Source: Parachlamydiales bacterium (GTDB lineage: Bacteria; Chlamydiota; Chlamydiia; Chlamydiales; Simkaniaceae). Taken from it: a stretch of 5,846 nucleotides of DNA. Shown one piece after another: positions 1 to 5,432 of this stretch. The translations under genes were made by a program, and so were the position numbers. The notes beneath the pieces are model-generated. The model worked only from the letters and a program-made list of their open reading frames with translations, made no database searches and was not told the origin of the DNA. Positions within the stretch are counted from its first letter, which is position 1; each line of letters starts with the position of its first letter. The stretch is from the NCBI GenBank assembly GCA_030641465.1, contig DAOWHK010000012.1, positions 1 to 5,846 on the forward strand, in the 5' to 3' direction.

Positions 1-465
1 AGCTCCCTTGGGGTTTGCACCTCCTTAACTGGACTTCAACTTGACCAAAACAGACTAGAGAGCCTTCCAGGAGCAATAGGAGAATTAACAAATTTAACAG
101 ATCTTCGCCTTGCTGATAATCCGCTCACTTCCCTGCCAACTAAAATGAGGGATTTAGGTCCCAGCATTAGCTTTTCAGATGAGCAGCGATTAGATAAGCT
201 TACGGGATCTAAGGCATATTTTTTAATCCGATTGAAGAGTAAAGGGATTCATGAGAGCTTTATTTATAATTTTTTAAAGTTTTCTAAGCAAGAAATGCAA
301 GAGTTCCTCGATGTTTACAATAAATATTTATTGAGGTGTTCTCAAGAGGAAGATACTACTGATAGAGATCCTGCAGCAGAGGAAGATGAAGCTCTTCGTA
401 GAGCATTCTATTATACAAAGGAACGCGGTACGATTTGTGTGTGGCCAGCTTTTCACAAAGAGTAA
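1..465 (+). CDS. Leucine-rich-repeat protein, C-terminal part (5' end outside window)
   Basis: The frame is open from base 1 to a TAA at 463-465, followed directly by an in-frame TAG, giving 154 visible residues. The ATG at 145 is internal: the LRR pattern upstream of it is in the same frame. Residues about 9-50 show two repeats of roughly 23 residues with the motif LxxLxLxxNxLxxLPxxIGxLTxL (LQLDQNRLESLP, then LRLADNPLTSLP). After the repeats comes a non-repeat tail of about 100 residues. It is predicted mainly helical and charged, with an acidic stretch (EEDTTDRDPAAEEDEA) near residues 117-132. LRR proteins are generally protein-binding scaffolds, and in environmental chlamydiae they form large families often suspected to act on the host. 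Neither a role nor a secretion signal can be read here because the N-terminus is missing. The stop lies directly against the palindromic element at 466, so a later change to the C-terminus cannot be excluded. Confidence 0.85.
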   Translation, partial: SSLGVCTSLTGLQLDQNRLESLPGAIGELTNLTDLRLADNPLTSLPTKMRDLGPSISFSDEQRLDKLTGSKAYFLIRLKSKGIHESFIYNFLKFSKQEMQEFLDVYNKYLLRCSQEEDTTDRDPAAEEDEALRRAFYYTKERGTICVWPAFHKE

Positions 466-596
466 TAGACTTCTTGCGAAACTTCATTTGACTATTATAA
501 TCGCGCTTTTTGATTGCTTTATCCTTAATTTTTAAGGATAAAGCTACATAAAAATCATCGATTCTTCCAGACAAAGCAAGTTTCGAAAGAAGTCTA
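466..596. mobile_element. Miniature inverted-repeat (foldback) element, 131-bp imperfect palindrome
   Basis: The terminal 19 bases at 466-484 (TAGACTTCTTGCGAAACTT) are the reverse complement of 578-596 with one mismatch. Similarity continues inward: TTTG at 487-490 and AATCG at 498-502 have counterparts in the other arm, and a T5 run precedes a perfect 13-bp central stem. By hand alignment roughly 50 of 64 positions pair across the whole element, so it would fold into one long hairpin. There is no room for a transposase and no credible ORF. Both ends carry TA, which would suit a TA target duplication as in IS630/Tc1-mariner-type elements, but because TA is palindromic and merges with the repeat this is only a hint. 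It fills most of the gap between the LRR gene and the heptosyltransferase gene. The alternative is a structured RNA or attenuator-like hairpin; no T-tract follows either arm, so a classical terminator is less likely. Confidence 0.65.
516..544. repeat. Perfect 13-bp inverted repeat at the centre of the palindromic element
   Basis: GCTTTATCCTTAA at 516-528 and TTAAGGATAAAGC at 532-544 are exact reverse complements separated by a TTT loop (529-531). The centre (530) coincides with the centre of the outer 466-596 palindrome (531), so the two are nested parts of one structure. Neither strand has a run of T after the stem, which argues against a simple intrinsic terminator. Confidence 0.85.
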
Positions 597-644
597 ATGT
601 GATTCCACTAGAGTTTTGAGGGAAAGTTTAGTATCCTCTTTTGC

Positions 645-1721
645 ATGAATTACCCAGATCTTTCTCCTGTAAAAAAAATTCTTGTCGCAAAACTTCGTCA
701 TCATGGCGATGTTTTGCTAGCATCTCCTGTTTTTTCGATTCTTAAAAACAGACTGCCTGAGGCAAGTATTGATGCCTATATCTACAAAGATACCTATCCT
801 ATGCTTGAGGGACATCCTGCCATTTCCAACTTTCTTTTTAGTGACAAAGAATGGAAAAAAAAATCTCGGGCTTATCGAATAATTTCTGAGCTAAAGCTTC
901 TTAAAAAAATACGGGCGGAAAAATATGATCTTGTGATCAACCTAACAGAGGGTGATCGGGGCGCTGTTGCTGCAAAAGTGTCAAAAAGTCCTCTTTGTGT
1001 GGGCATTGATCCTGAGGGTGGAGGGATGTTTCGTAAAAAAGAATGCTATTCCCACTTAGTAAAGCATACTCATCTGCCTCGTCATACAGTAGAAAAGCAA
1101 CTTGATGCTCTGCGCGTGCTTGGAATTTTCCCAAGCATTGATGAAAGGGAGCTTGTTTTTCATTTAGAAGATTCTGTGGAAGAAAAGGTGTTGAAATTAC
1201 TTGCTGATAGTGGAATAACTTCTGGGAAATTTATTTTGATTCATCCGGTATCAAGGTGGCTCTTCAAATGCTGGCCTGCAAAGCATTTTTCTGAGCTCAT
1301 TACGCATTTAAGTAAAAGTGGTTACCAAATTGTGGTGACATCGAGTAGTGACCCTGCTGAGCTCAAAATTGCAGAGGAAATACTCGCAAATGTGCCAGTT
1401 GGCGCTGCACATCATTTTGGTGGAAAAACTTCCTTAAAAGAGCTTGGAGCTTTAATTCAGCTTGCAAAACTTGTGATCACAGTAGATTCTGTACCTCTTC
1501 ATTTGACAAGTGTGTTTAAAACGCCAGTTATTGCCCTGTTTGGGCCCACATCAGAAAAAACTTGGGGACCTTGGCAAAATCCAAGAAGTAGGGTCCTTAC
1601 AGAAAATATGTCTTGTAGGCCTTGCTTTCGTCCTGGATGTGGAGGAAGTGGAAAAAGTGATTGTTTGGAAACTCTTTCTCTTCAAAAAGTTCTAGAGCAA
1701 GTACACTCCCTTATAGAGTAA
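645..1721 (+). CDS. waaQ: LPS heptosyltransferase III-like glycosyltransferase, family GT9
   Basis: This 358-residue protein matches the family length. It resembles E. coli WaaQ as I remember that sequence: a KILxxKxRxHGDxLLxxPVxSxLK start (here residues 10-34, with GD at 21-22), an IDAYIYKDTYPML stretch (42-54), YDLVINLT (94-101), an FKCW motif (207-210) in the second Rossmann domain, FGGKTSLKELGAL (258-270) and a sugar-nucleotide-binding stretch at 279-310 (TVDSVPLH...TPVIALFGPTS). Asp22 aligns with the conserved catalytic Asp of GT9 enzymes. Family members transfer heptose from ADP-heptose to the LPS inner core at the cytoplasmic face of the inner membrane. A C-terminal Cys cluster (C324, C327, C332, C340) is seen in many GT9 members. 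The ATG at 645 is the first start after an in-frame TAG at 609-611. The purine-rich GAGGGAAAG at 618-626 lies too far upstream to be a normal RBS. The gene converges on lptB with an 11-bp overlap of 3' ends. Acceptor and donor specificity are inferred; another GT9 specificity is possible. Confidence 0.88.
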   Translation: MNYPDLSPVKKILVAKLRHHGDVLLASPVFSILKNRLPEASIDAYIYKDTYPMLEGHPAISNFLFSDKEWKKKSRAYRIISELKLLKKIRAEKYDLVINLTEGDRGAVAAKVSKSPLCVGIDPEGGGMFRKKECYSHLVKHTHLPRHTVEKQLDALRVLGIFPSIDERELVFHLEDSVEEKVLKLLADSGITSGKFILIHPVSRWLFKCWPAKHFSELITHLSKSGYQIVVTSSSDPAELKIAEEILANVPVGAAHHFGGKTSLKELGALIQLAKLVITVDSVPLHLTSVFKTPVIALFGPTSEKTWGPWQNPRSRVLTENMSCRPCFRPGCGGSGKSDCLETLSLQKVLEQVHSLIE

Positions 1722-2430
1722 AATTTTCTCCAAAATACGTAAGTCTTGCCATGTCGCTATTAAGTAGTTTTTCCATTGTTCCTGAAATTGTTACGCGTCC
1801 TTCTTGAATAAGATAGCTTCGGTCCACAATGCTTGAGAGCTCTCTAGCATTGTGATCTGTAATGAGTACGCTAATATTTTTTTCTTTTAGGTGTGTGATC
1901 ATTTGTTTTACATCATTTACAGAGATTGGATCTATGTTTGCAAAGGGCTCGTCTAGAAGAAGAAGGGATGGGGTAGAGACAAGAGATCTTGTGATTTCAA
2001 GGCGTCTTCTCTCTCCTCCTGAGAGCGAGGAGGCGCATTTTTTTGCGAGCTTTTCCAGGTGGAGCTCATGAAGGAGCTCCTCTAACCGATGTTTTCTCTC
2101 CGCTTTTTTAAGTGGAAGCGTTTCAAGAATGGCTAAGATATTTTGTTCCACAGTAAGGCTGCGAAAAATAGAGGGCTCCTGTGCTAAATAGCCCATACCC
2201 ATTTTAGCACGGGTGTGAAGGGGCATGTTTGTAATGTCCTTATCTTGGAACGTGACGGTGCCTTGATCTGGGTGGATGAGTCCTATAGTGATGTAAAATG
2301 CTGTGGTTTTTCCAGCTCCATTAGGACCTAAAAGTCCGACGACTTCTCCCTCATTGATTTGGAAGCTAAGCCCATTAACGACAGCTTTTCCGCCATAGGA
2401 TTTAATTAAGTTATTTGCAGCAAGGAGCAT
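1711..2430 (-). CDS. lptB: LPS export system ATP-binding protein LptB
   Basis: A 239-residue ABC ATPase of typical LptB length. Numbered from the chosen start it has Walker A GPNGAGKTT (35-43), Q-loop Gln84 in GYLAQEPSIF, signature LSGGERRR (136-143), Walker B LLLLDEP (156-162) followed by FANIDP, and a switch His193 in ITDHNARE. The FANIDP/TDHNARE combination and the C-terminal YFGENF (E. coli YLGEDF) are characteristic of LptB (formerly YhbG) rather than generic ABC ATPases. LptB dimers hydrolyse ATP in the cytoplasm to drive LptFG, which extract LPS from the inner membrane; lptF/lptG are not in this window. Two ATGs are possible, at 2436 and 2430. AAGG (plus-strand CCTT at 2438-2441) lies 7 nt before the second but only 1 nt before the first, so I chose 2430; the difference is two residues. 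The gene overlaps the end of the OstA-like gene by 20 bp and is the last gene of the operon. Confidence 0.95.
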   Translation of the reverse strand: MLLAANNLIKSYGGKAVVNGLSFQINEGEVVGLLGPNGAGKTTAFYITIGLIHPDQGTVTFQDKDITNMPLHTRAKMGMGYLAQEPSIFRSLTVEQNILAILETLPLKKAERKHRLEELLHELHLEKLAKKCASSLSGGERRRLEITRSLVSTPSLLLLDEPFANIDPISVNDVKQMITHLKEKNISVLITDHNARELSSIVDRSYLIQEGRVTISGTMEKLLNSDMARLTYFGENFTL

Positions 2431-3823
2431 ATTCATACCTTGGGAAAAGATTTAATAATTGTTTGGCCTCTTTTTGATTAAAAATAAATCGAACAAGCCC
2501 TATTCCTTCAAAAGATTCTTTTCCTGTTTCTTGATCTATTTTGATAGTTATTTCCTGTGCCGCGAGCGTTAAATTTTGTTCTTCATGCCAAAAAAGGACA
2601 AAGCGGCCGTCTTTTGCTTTTAAAATAGTTTCGCGCGTACTCGGAAAGTACTCTACATAATCCGCTACAGCGCAGCGAAAAGGTAAGTGCAGAGCGTCTG
2701 AGTGTAGTTTAACAGCGCCTTCAAGTTTAAGGTGTGCAGGTTTTAGGCTTAAATCAAATAGAGCGTACTCGAGCGATCCTTCATTCGCATGAATGAATAG
2801 ATTGTCATCTTGAAAAAGAAGCTGTTTGGTTTCTGTATTTTGAGAGGATTTTACATCAATTGTGAGCGTATCTCGATCAAACATAAGAGTTCCGTAAGAA
2901 GTGAGCGTCCGTTTTTGATTGCTATCGGGCAAAAGGCTTAGAGTCGTTTTGCCGTTTGCAATAATTGTCTGTAGAAGATGCTTTCCAAGATGTTCTTTTT
3001 GGAGGATTTTTAGAGTGTTTGAGCAGTTTAGCTCTCCAATTGCAAGGTCGTGAATGTAGACATTGTTTGATAAAAGAAGATCTTGAGTCGTTTGGTCCCA
3101 GCTTAGTTTTCCTGCAGAAAATTTACATGCGCCCTGATTGCTTTTGGGGAATAATGCTGTGGAAAGTTGACCATAAGGATTTGTAAATTCAAGAAAATTT
3201 TGATTGAGGTCGAGGGTAATTTGCTCAGAAAATATTTCATCATCAAAATGAGATAAATGACAAGGGTGATCGCTTGTAGAAAAGCAGCTCAGTATTCCTC
3301 GTGTGCCACTCTTTTGAAAAAGAGCATGATCAACCGTTAAATGAAAAGAAGTATCATAATCAATATCAACATCTTCCTTTGTAATAAGAGAGAGTAGATC
3401 GTAGTGAGAGGGATCTAGTTCTATTAATTGAAATTCTGCTTGATTGCTCTTAATCTGCAAGGGCGCGCTTTCTAAAAAATCTTGAAAACAGATTTTTTCT
3501 GTTTTTGCAAAGAGCTCTCCTGATAACTTGGTAAAGTCCACAACTGCTTCATCACAGTGCAAAGAAAACTGCTTCTCAAAATGAAAGCAAACATTTTCGT
3601 TAAGTAGTGCTTTAGAGAAAGGGAAATGGGCATTTGAATGATCAGGAGTAAGCTTTGCAGAGCCTGCTTCCATTTTTCCAAAGAGGTGGGATAAATGTAC
3701 ATTGCCATTTAAGATGGCAAGCTCTCCATCGTAGGAAATGTGATCAGATGTAATATCTGCATTTTCTTGAGGCATTTTTGCAAAAAGTGAAGAAGTAAGA
3801 AGAAGCAGAAGGGTTATTTTCAT
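2411..3823 (-). CDS. Long OstA/LptA-like periplasmic LPS transport protein
   Basis: A 470-residue protein starting with a short signal peptide (MKITLLLLLTSSLFA, likely cleaved near residue 15), so periplasmic. Residues 23-58 fit the OstA/LptA pattern: a substrate-side ITSDHISYDGELAILNGNVHL strand pair followed by GKMEAGSAKL. Comparable beta-strand units recur near 234-273 (KLSWDQ...LLLSNNVYI), 345-375 (GSLEYA...LKLEGAVKL) and 421-448 (AAQEITIKI...FEGIGLVRF), which suggests several stacked beta-jellyroll modules. LptA of E. coli has about 185 residues and one such fold, so this protein is over twice as long. Its position between lptC-like and lptB genes mirrors lptC-lptA-lptB of E. coli and supports a role in bridging the periplasm with LPS. 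The ATG overlaps the stop of the lptC-like gene (ATGA) and has GGAAG 6 nt upstream. It is not an obvious LptD, since it is much shorter and I see no C-terminal barrel region. The family call is moderately sure; the exact role is inferred, so I give no symbol. Confidence 0.75.
   Translation of the reverse strand: MKITLLLLLTSSLFAKMPQENADITSDHISYDGELAILNGNVHLSHLFGKMEAGSAKLTPDHSNAHFPFSKALLNENVCFHFEKQFSLHCDEAVVDFTKLSGELFAKTEKICFQDFLESAPLQIKSNQAEFQLIELDPSHYDLLSLITKEDVDIDYDTSFHLTVDHALFQKSGTRGILSCFSTSDHPCHLSHFDDEIFSEQITLDLNQNFLEFTNPYGQLSTALFPKSNQGACKFSAGKLSWDQTTQDLLLSNNVYIHDLAIGELNCSNTLKILQKEHLGKHLLQTIIANGKTTLSLLPDSNQKRTLTSYGTLMFDRDTLTIDVKSSQNTETKQLLFQDDNLFIHANEGSLEYALFDLSLKPAHLKLEGAVKLHSDALHLPFRCAVADYVEYFPSTRETILKAKDGRFVLFWHEEQNLTLAAQEITIKIDQETGKESFEGIGLVRFIFNQKEAKQLLNLFPRYEYAPCCK
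2438..2441 (-). promoter_or_regulatory. Ribosome binding site deciding the lptB start
   Basis: AAGG on the minus strand lies 7 nt upstream of the ATG at 2428-2430 but only 1 nt upstream of the alternative ATG at 2434-2436. It lies inside the 3' end of the preceding OstA-like coding sequence, as expected for translationally coupled genes. Confidence 0.45.
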
Positions 3824-4416
3824 AGAGTGCTTCCGGGGCTTCGCATATGGGCGCTGAAGGCTTTTGCTTGAAAATCAGGGTTTTTTCCGGCGAGGGATAA
3901 GGAGACTTCTTTTGCCATTCCTTTGATAAAAACATCTTCTGGTTTGATCTCGGTTTGTAGGATTACTCCATCCGTTTGACAAACAGAAATTAGAACACTT
4001 TCGGCTGTAAAGACGTGCTTGTTGTAGGCATATTCTCCAGAATCCGCTTGGAAGTGGCGCACCTGTTGCTTTGCATGATCTGGGGAAATTTTTTCTTGAA
4101 AATAGCAGTTAATTCCATGCATCTTTTCTATCAGTTCATAGGATTTACCTTGAGGATACGCTGTAAGTACAGAATAGGGGGTTTCTATGTGATAGTGAAG
4201 CCGCTCGCCACTGCCGTCAAATTTCCAGAAATCTTTAGTGACTCCTTTTCTTATTTGGCATGCGGGATGGTTTCTTTTTTTAGATGCACCTCCTATGGAA
4301 ATCGAGGGGTGATCAGAAAGAAAAAGGGGAGAAGTGTAAAAAAGTATTTTGACTGAGGAAAAAAGTGCGATCAGGCAAACAAAGCAAATGGAAAGGCGTT
4401 TGATCCGTTTAAACAT
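3820..4416 (-). CDS. lptC: LptC-like inner-membrane anchored LPS transport protein
   Basis: The chosen ATG at 4414-4416 gives 198 residues, close to LptC (about 190). The frame stays open to an upstream ATG at 4443, but that would add nine residues and a 35-bp overlap with kdsA; the internal start leaves an 8-bp overlap and puts the basic MFKRIKR directly before the membrane helix (about residues 8-27), as in LptC. The rest is predicted periplasmic and beta-rich, with FWKFDGSGERLHYHIETPYS near 63-82 and a CYFQE...VRHFQADSGEYAYNKHVFTAESVLIS segment near 104-144 that fits the strand-rich LptC fold. LptC links LptBFG to LptA at the outer face of the inner membrane. Primary similarity in this family is low, so the call rests on topology, length and position between kdsA and the OstA-like and lptB genes. 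A chlamydial conserved protein in the same place (CT654 in C. trachomatis, from memory) is the likely orthologue. The stop overlaps the next start (ATGA). Confidence 0.72.
   Translation of the reverse strand: MFKRIKRLSICFVCLIALFSSVKILFYTSPLFLSDHPSISIGGASKKRNHPACQIRKGVTKDFWKFDGSGERLHYHIETPYSVLTAYPQGKSYELIEKMHGINCYFQEKISPDHAKQQVRHFQADSGEYAYNKHVFTAESVLISVCQTDGVILQTEIKPEDVFIKGMAKEVSLSLAGKNPDFQAKAFSAHMRSPGSTL
3830..3834 (-). promoter_or_regulatory. Shine-Dalgarno of the OstA/LptA-like gene
   Basis: GGAAG on the minus strand lies 6 nt before the ATG at 3821-3823, within the end of the upstream lptC-like gene. Together with the ATGA stop/start overlap it points to coupled translation and fixes the start of the 470-aa protein. 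Confidence 0.55.
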
Positions 4417-5242
4417 AACTTCTAAGATTATGGATGAGCTCATAAAGAGGTTTGATCTCTTTTAGCAGCTCTTCTAAATCGTTAAAGGCCATGACAGAGG
4501 CACCATCACTTTTCGCTGTTTTGGGGTCGGGATGAGATTCAATAAAAAGTAAATTTGCTCCTGCTGCAATCGCAGCTTTTGCAAGGGTTGGGATAAATTC
4601 TCTTTGACCGCCAGAGCTATCTCCTAAGCCTCCTGGAAGTTGTACAGAATGGGAGGCATCAAAACACACAGGGTATCCGAATTTTTGCATAATGGGAATA
4701 GCGCGCATATCAGAGACAAGATTATTGTAGCCAAAAGATGTGCCCCGATCTGTTAGAATGATCTGATCATTTTTTGTTGATAGAATTTTATCTACGAGAT
4801 TTTTCATATCCCAAGGGGCCATGAATTGCCCTTTTTTGAGATTGATAATTACACCTGTTTGCGCAGCTGCTATGAGTAAATCGGTTTGTCTGCAAAGGAG
4901 TGCAGGAATTTGCAAAATATCGCAGACGGCCGCAGCTTCTTTTGCCTGAAGAGTTGTGTGAACGTCTGTAAGAATGGGAATACTGAACTTAGATTTTACT
5001 GATTCGAGAATTTGAAGACCTTTTTCCATGCCAACTCCTCGATAAGAATTGACAGATAAGCGATTAGCCTTATCAAAACTCGATTTGTAGACCAATTGAA
5101 TTCCTAATCTATCAAAAATTGTTTGAAGCTGCTCAGCAGTTTCTAAGGCTTGCGCTTCACTTTCAATAACACATGGTCCAGAAATCACTGTAAGTGGGCA
5201 ATTTGGGCCAATTTCAAAGCCCATGATCTTAAGTTTTTTCAT
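4409..5242 (-). CDS. kdsA: 2-dehydro-3-deoxyphosphooctonate aldolase (Kdo-8-phosphate synthase)
   Basis: KdsA condenses phosphoenolpyruvate with arabinose-5-phosphate to Kdo-8-phosphate in the cytoplasm, the committed step to the LPS inner-core sugar Kdo. The 277-residue protein carries SGPCVIESE (21-29), YKSSFDKANRLS (52-63), RQTDLL (118-123), LTDRGTSFGYNNLV (163-176), DASHSVQLPGG (195-205) and FIESHPDPKTAKSDG (233-247). Cys24, His198, Glu235 and Asp246 match the four metal ligands of class II (metal-dependent) KDO8P synthases such as that of Aquifex; E. coli KdsA has Asn at the Cys position. The ATG at 5240-5242 is preferred over an in-frame TTG at 5276-5278, which would add 12 residues with no counterpart in the family; neither has a strong Shine-Dalgarno. 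It is the first gene of a four-gene minus-strand operon and overlaps the lptC-like gene by 8 bp. Confidence 0.96.
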   Translation of the reverse strand: MKKLKIMGFEIGPNCPLTVISGPCVIESEAQALETAEQLQTIFDRLGIQLVYKSSFDKANRLSVNSYRGVGMEKGLQILESVKSKFSIPILTDVHTTLQAKEAAAVCDILQIPALLCRQTDLLIAAAQTGVIINLKKGQFMAPWDMKNLVDKILSTKNDQIILTDRGTSFGYNNLVSDMRAIPIMQKFGYPVCFDASHSVQLPGGLGDSSGGQREFIPTLAKAAIAAGANLLFIESHPDPKTAKSDGASVMAFNDLEELLKEIKPLYELIHNLRSYV

Positions 5243-5249
5243 GTTGCTT

Positions 5250-5286
5250 ATTTTAGCGCAAATTCTTTTGATATGCAAGGATCATA
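5250..5286 (-). promoter_or_regulatory. Possible promoter elements upstream of kdsA
   Basis: Two hexamers on the minus strand resemble a sigma70 -10 box. TATGAT (5281-5286) would give a leader of about 30 nt but has no clear -35. TAAAAT (5250-5255) has TTGCAT 17 bp upstream (5273-5278) but lies so near the ATG that the transcript would be almost leaderless. Which is used, if either, cannot be decided by eye. The 92-bp gap to the divergent tRNA must contain the operon promoter unless transcription starts elsewhere. Confidence 0.25.
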
Positions 5287-5292
5287 ATTCCC

Positions 5293-5321
5293 TTGAAAAT
5301 CATTTCATTTCTAGATAAACT
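5293..5321 (+). promoter_or_regulatory. Putative sigma70-type promoter of tRNA-Arg
   Basis: TTGAAA (5293-5298, five of six to the -35 consensus) and TAAACT (5316-5321, four of six to the -10 consensus) are separated by 17 bp. This predicts a start near 5328, just before the mature tRNA at 5335. It may also transcribe the protein gene at 5433, since no terminator is visible between them. Confidence 0.45.
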
Positions 5322-5334
5322 GAAGAGCACTTTT

Positions 5335-5408
5335 GGATTGATAGCTCAGTTGGATAGAGCACCCGCCTTCTAAGCGGGCGGTCGCAGGTTCGAGTCCTGC
5401 TCAATCCA
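5335..5408 (+). tRNA. tRNA-Arg, anticodon UCU (reads AGA)
   Basis: The cloverleaf folds fully. The acceptor stem is GGATTGA (5335-5341) with TCAATCC (5401-5407). The D stem is GCTC/GAGC, the anticodon stem CCCGC/GCGGG (5362-5366 and 5374-5378) with loop CTTCTAA, and the T stem GCAGG/CCTGC with loop TTCGAGT. The anticodon TCT is at 5369-5371. The discriminator is A5408 and the 3' CCA is not encoded, so it would be added by the nucleotidyltransferase. The gene is divergent from kdsA and 24 bp before the next protein start. Confidence 0.97.
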
Positions 5409-5432
5409 TTTTTATGAGGAATCACAGGTCCA

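Noticed and set aside
516..544. Intrinsic terminator for the LRR gene
   Set aside because: The 13-bp stem is A+T-rich and lacks a T-tract on either strand, and it is better explained as the core of the larger palindrome. Some termination effect remains possible.
356..574. 72-codon minus-strand frame over the LRR gene end and the palindrome
   Set aside because: It is antisense to the LRR coding region and runs through the inverted repeat. It has no recognisable protein pattern and no good ribosome site; a chance frame.
3472..3708. 78-codon minus-strand frame within the OstA-like gene
   Set aside because: It is out of frame with the long gene, which has a signal peptide, coupled start and OstA pattern; a shadow.
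4015..4356. 113-codon plus-strand frame
   Set aside because: Entirely antisense to the lptC-like gene, with no family resemblance; a shadow frame.
4417..4443. Upstream ATG of the lptC-like gene
   Set aside because: It would add nine residues before the basic/hydrophobic anchor and overlap kdsA by 35 bp. The ATG at 4416 gives a typical LptC N-terminus.
5243..5278. TTG start of kdsA at 5276-5278 adding 12 residues
   Set aside because: There is no Shine-Dalgarno before it, the extra residues have no counterpart in KdsA, and the internal ATG at 5242 gives the normal family length.
5335..5432. tRNA-Arg as an integration (att) site for a mobile element
   Set aside because: I found no repeated copy of the tRNA 3' end and no integrase in the window, and the neighbouring gene order looks ancestral.
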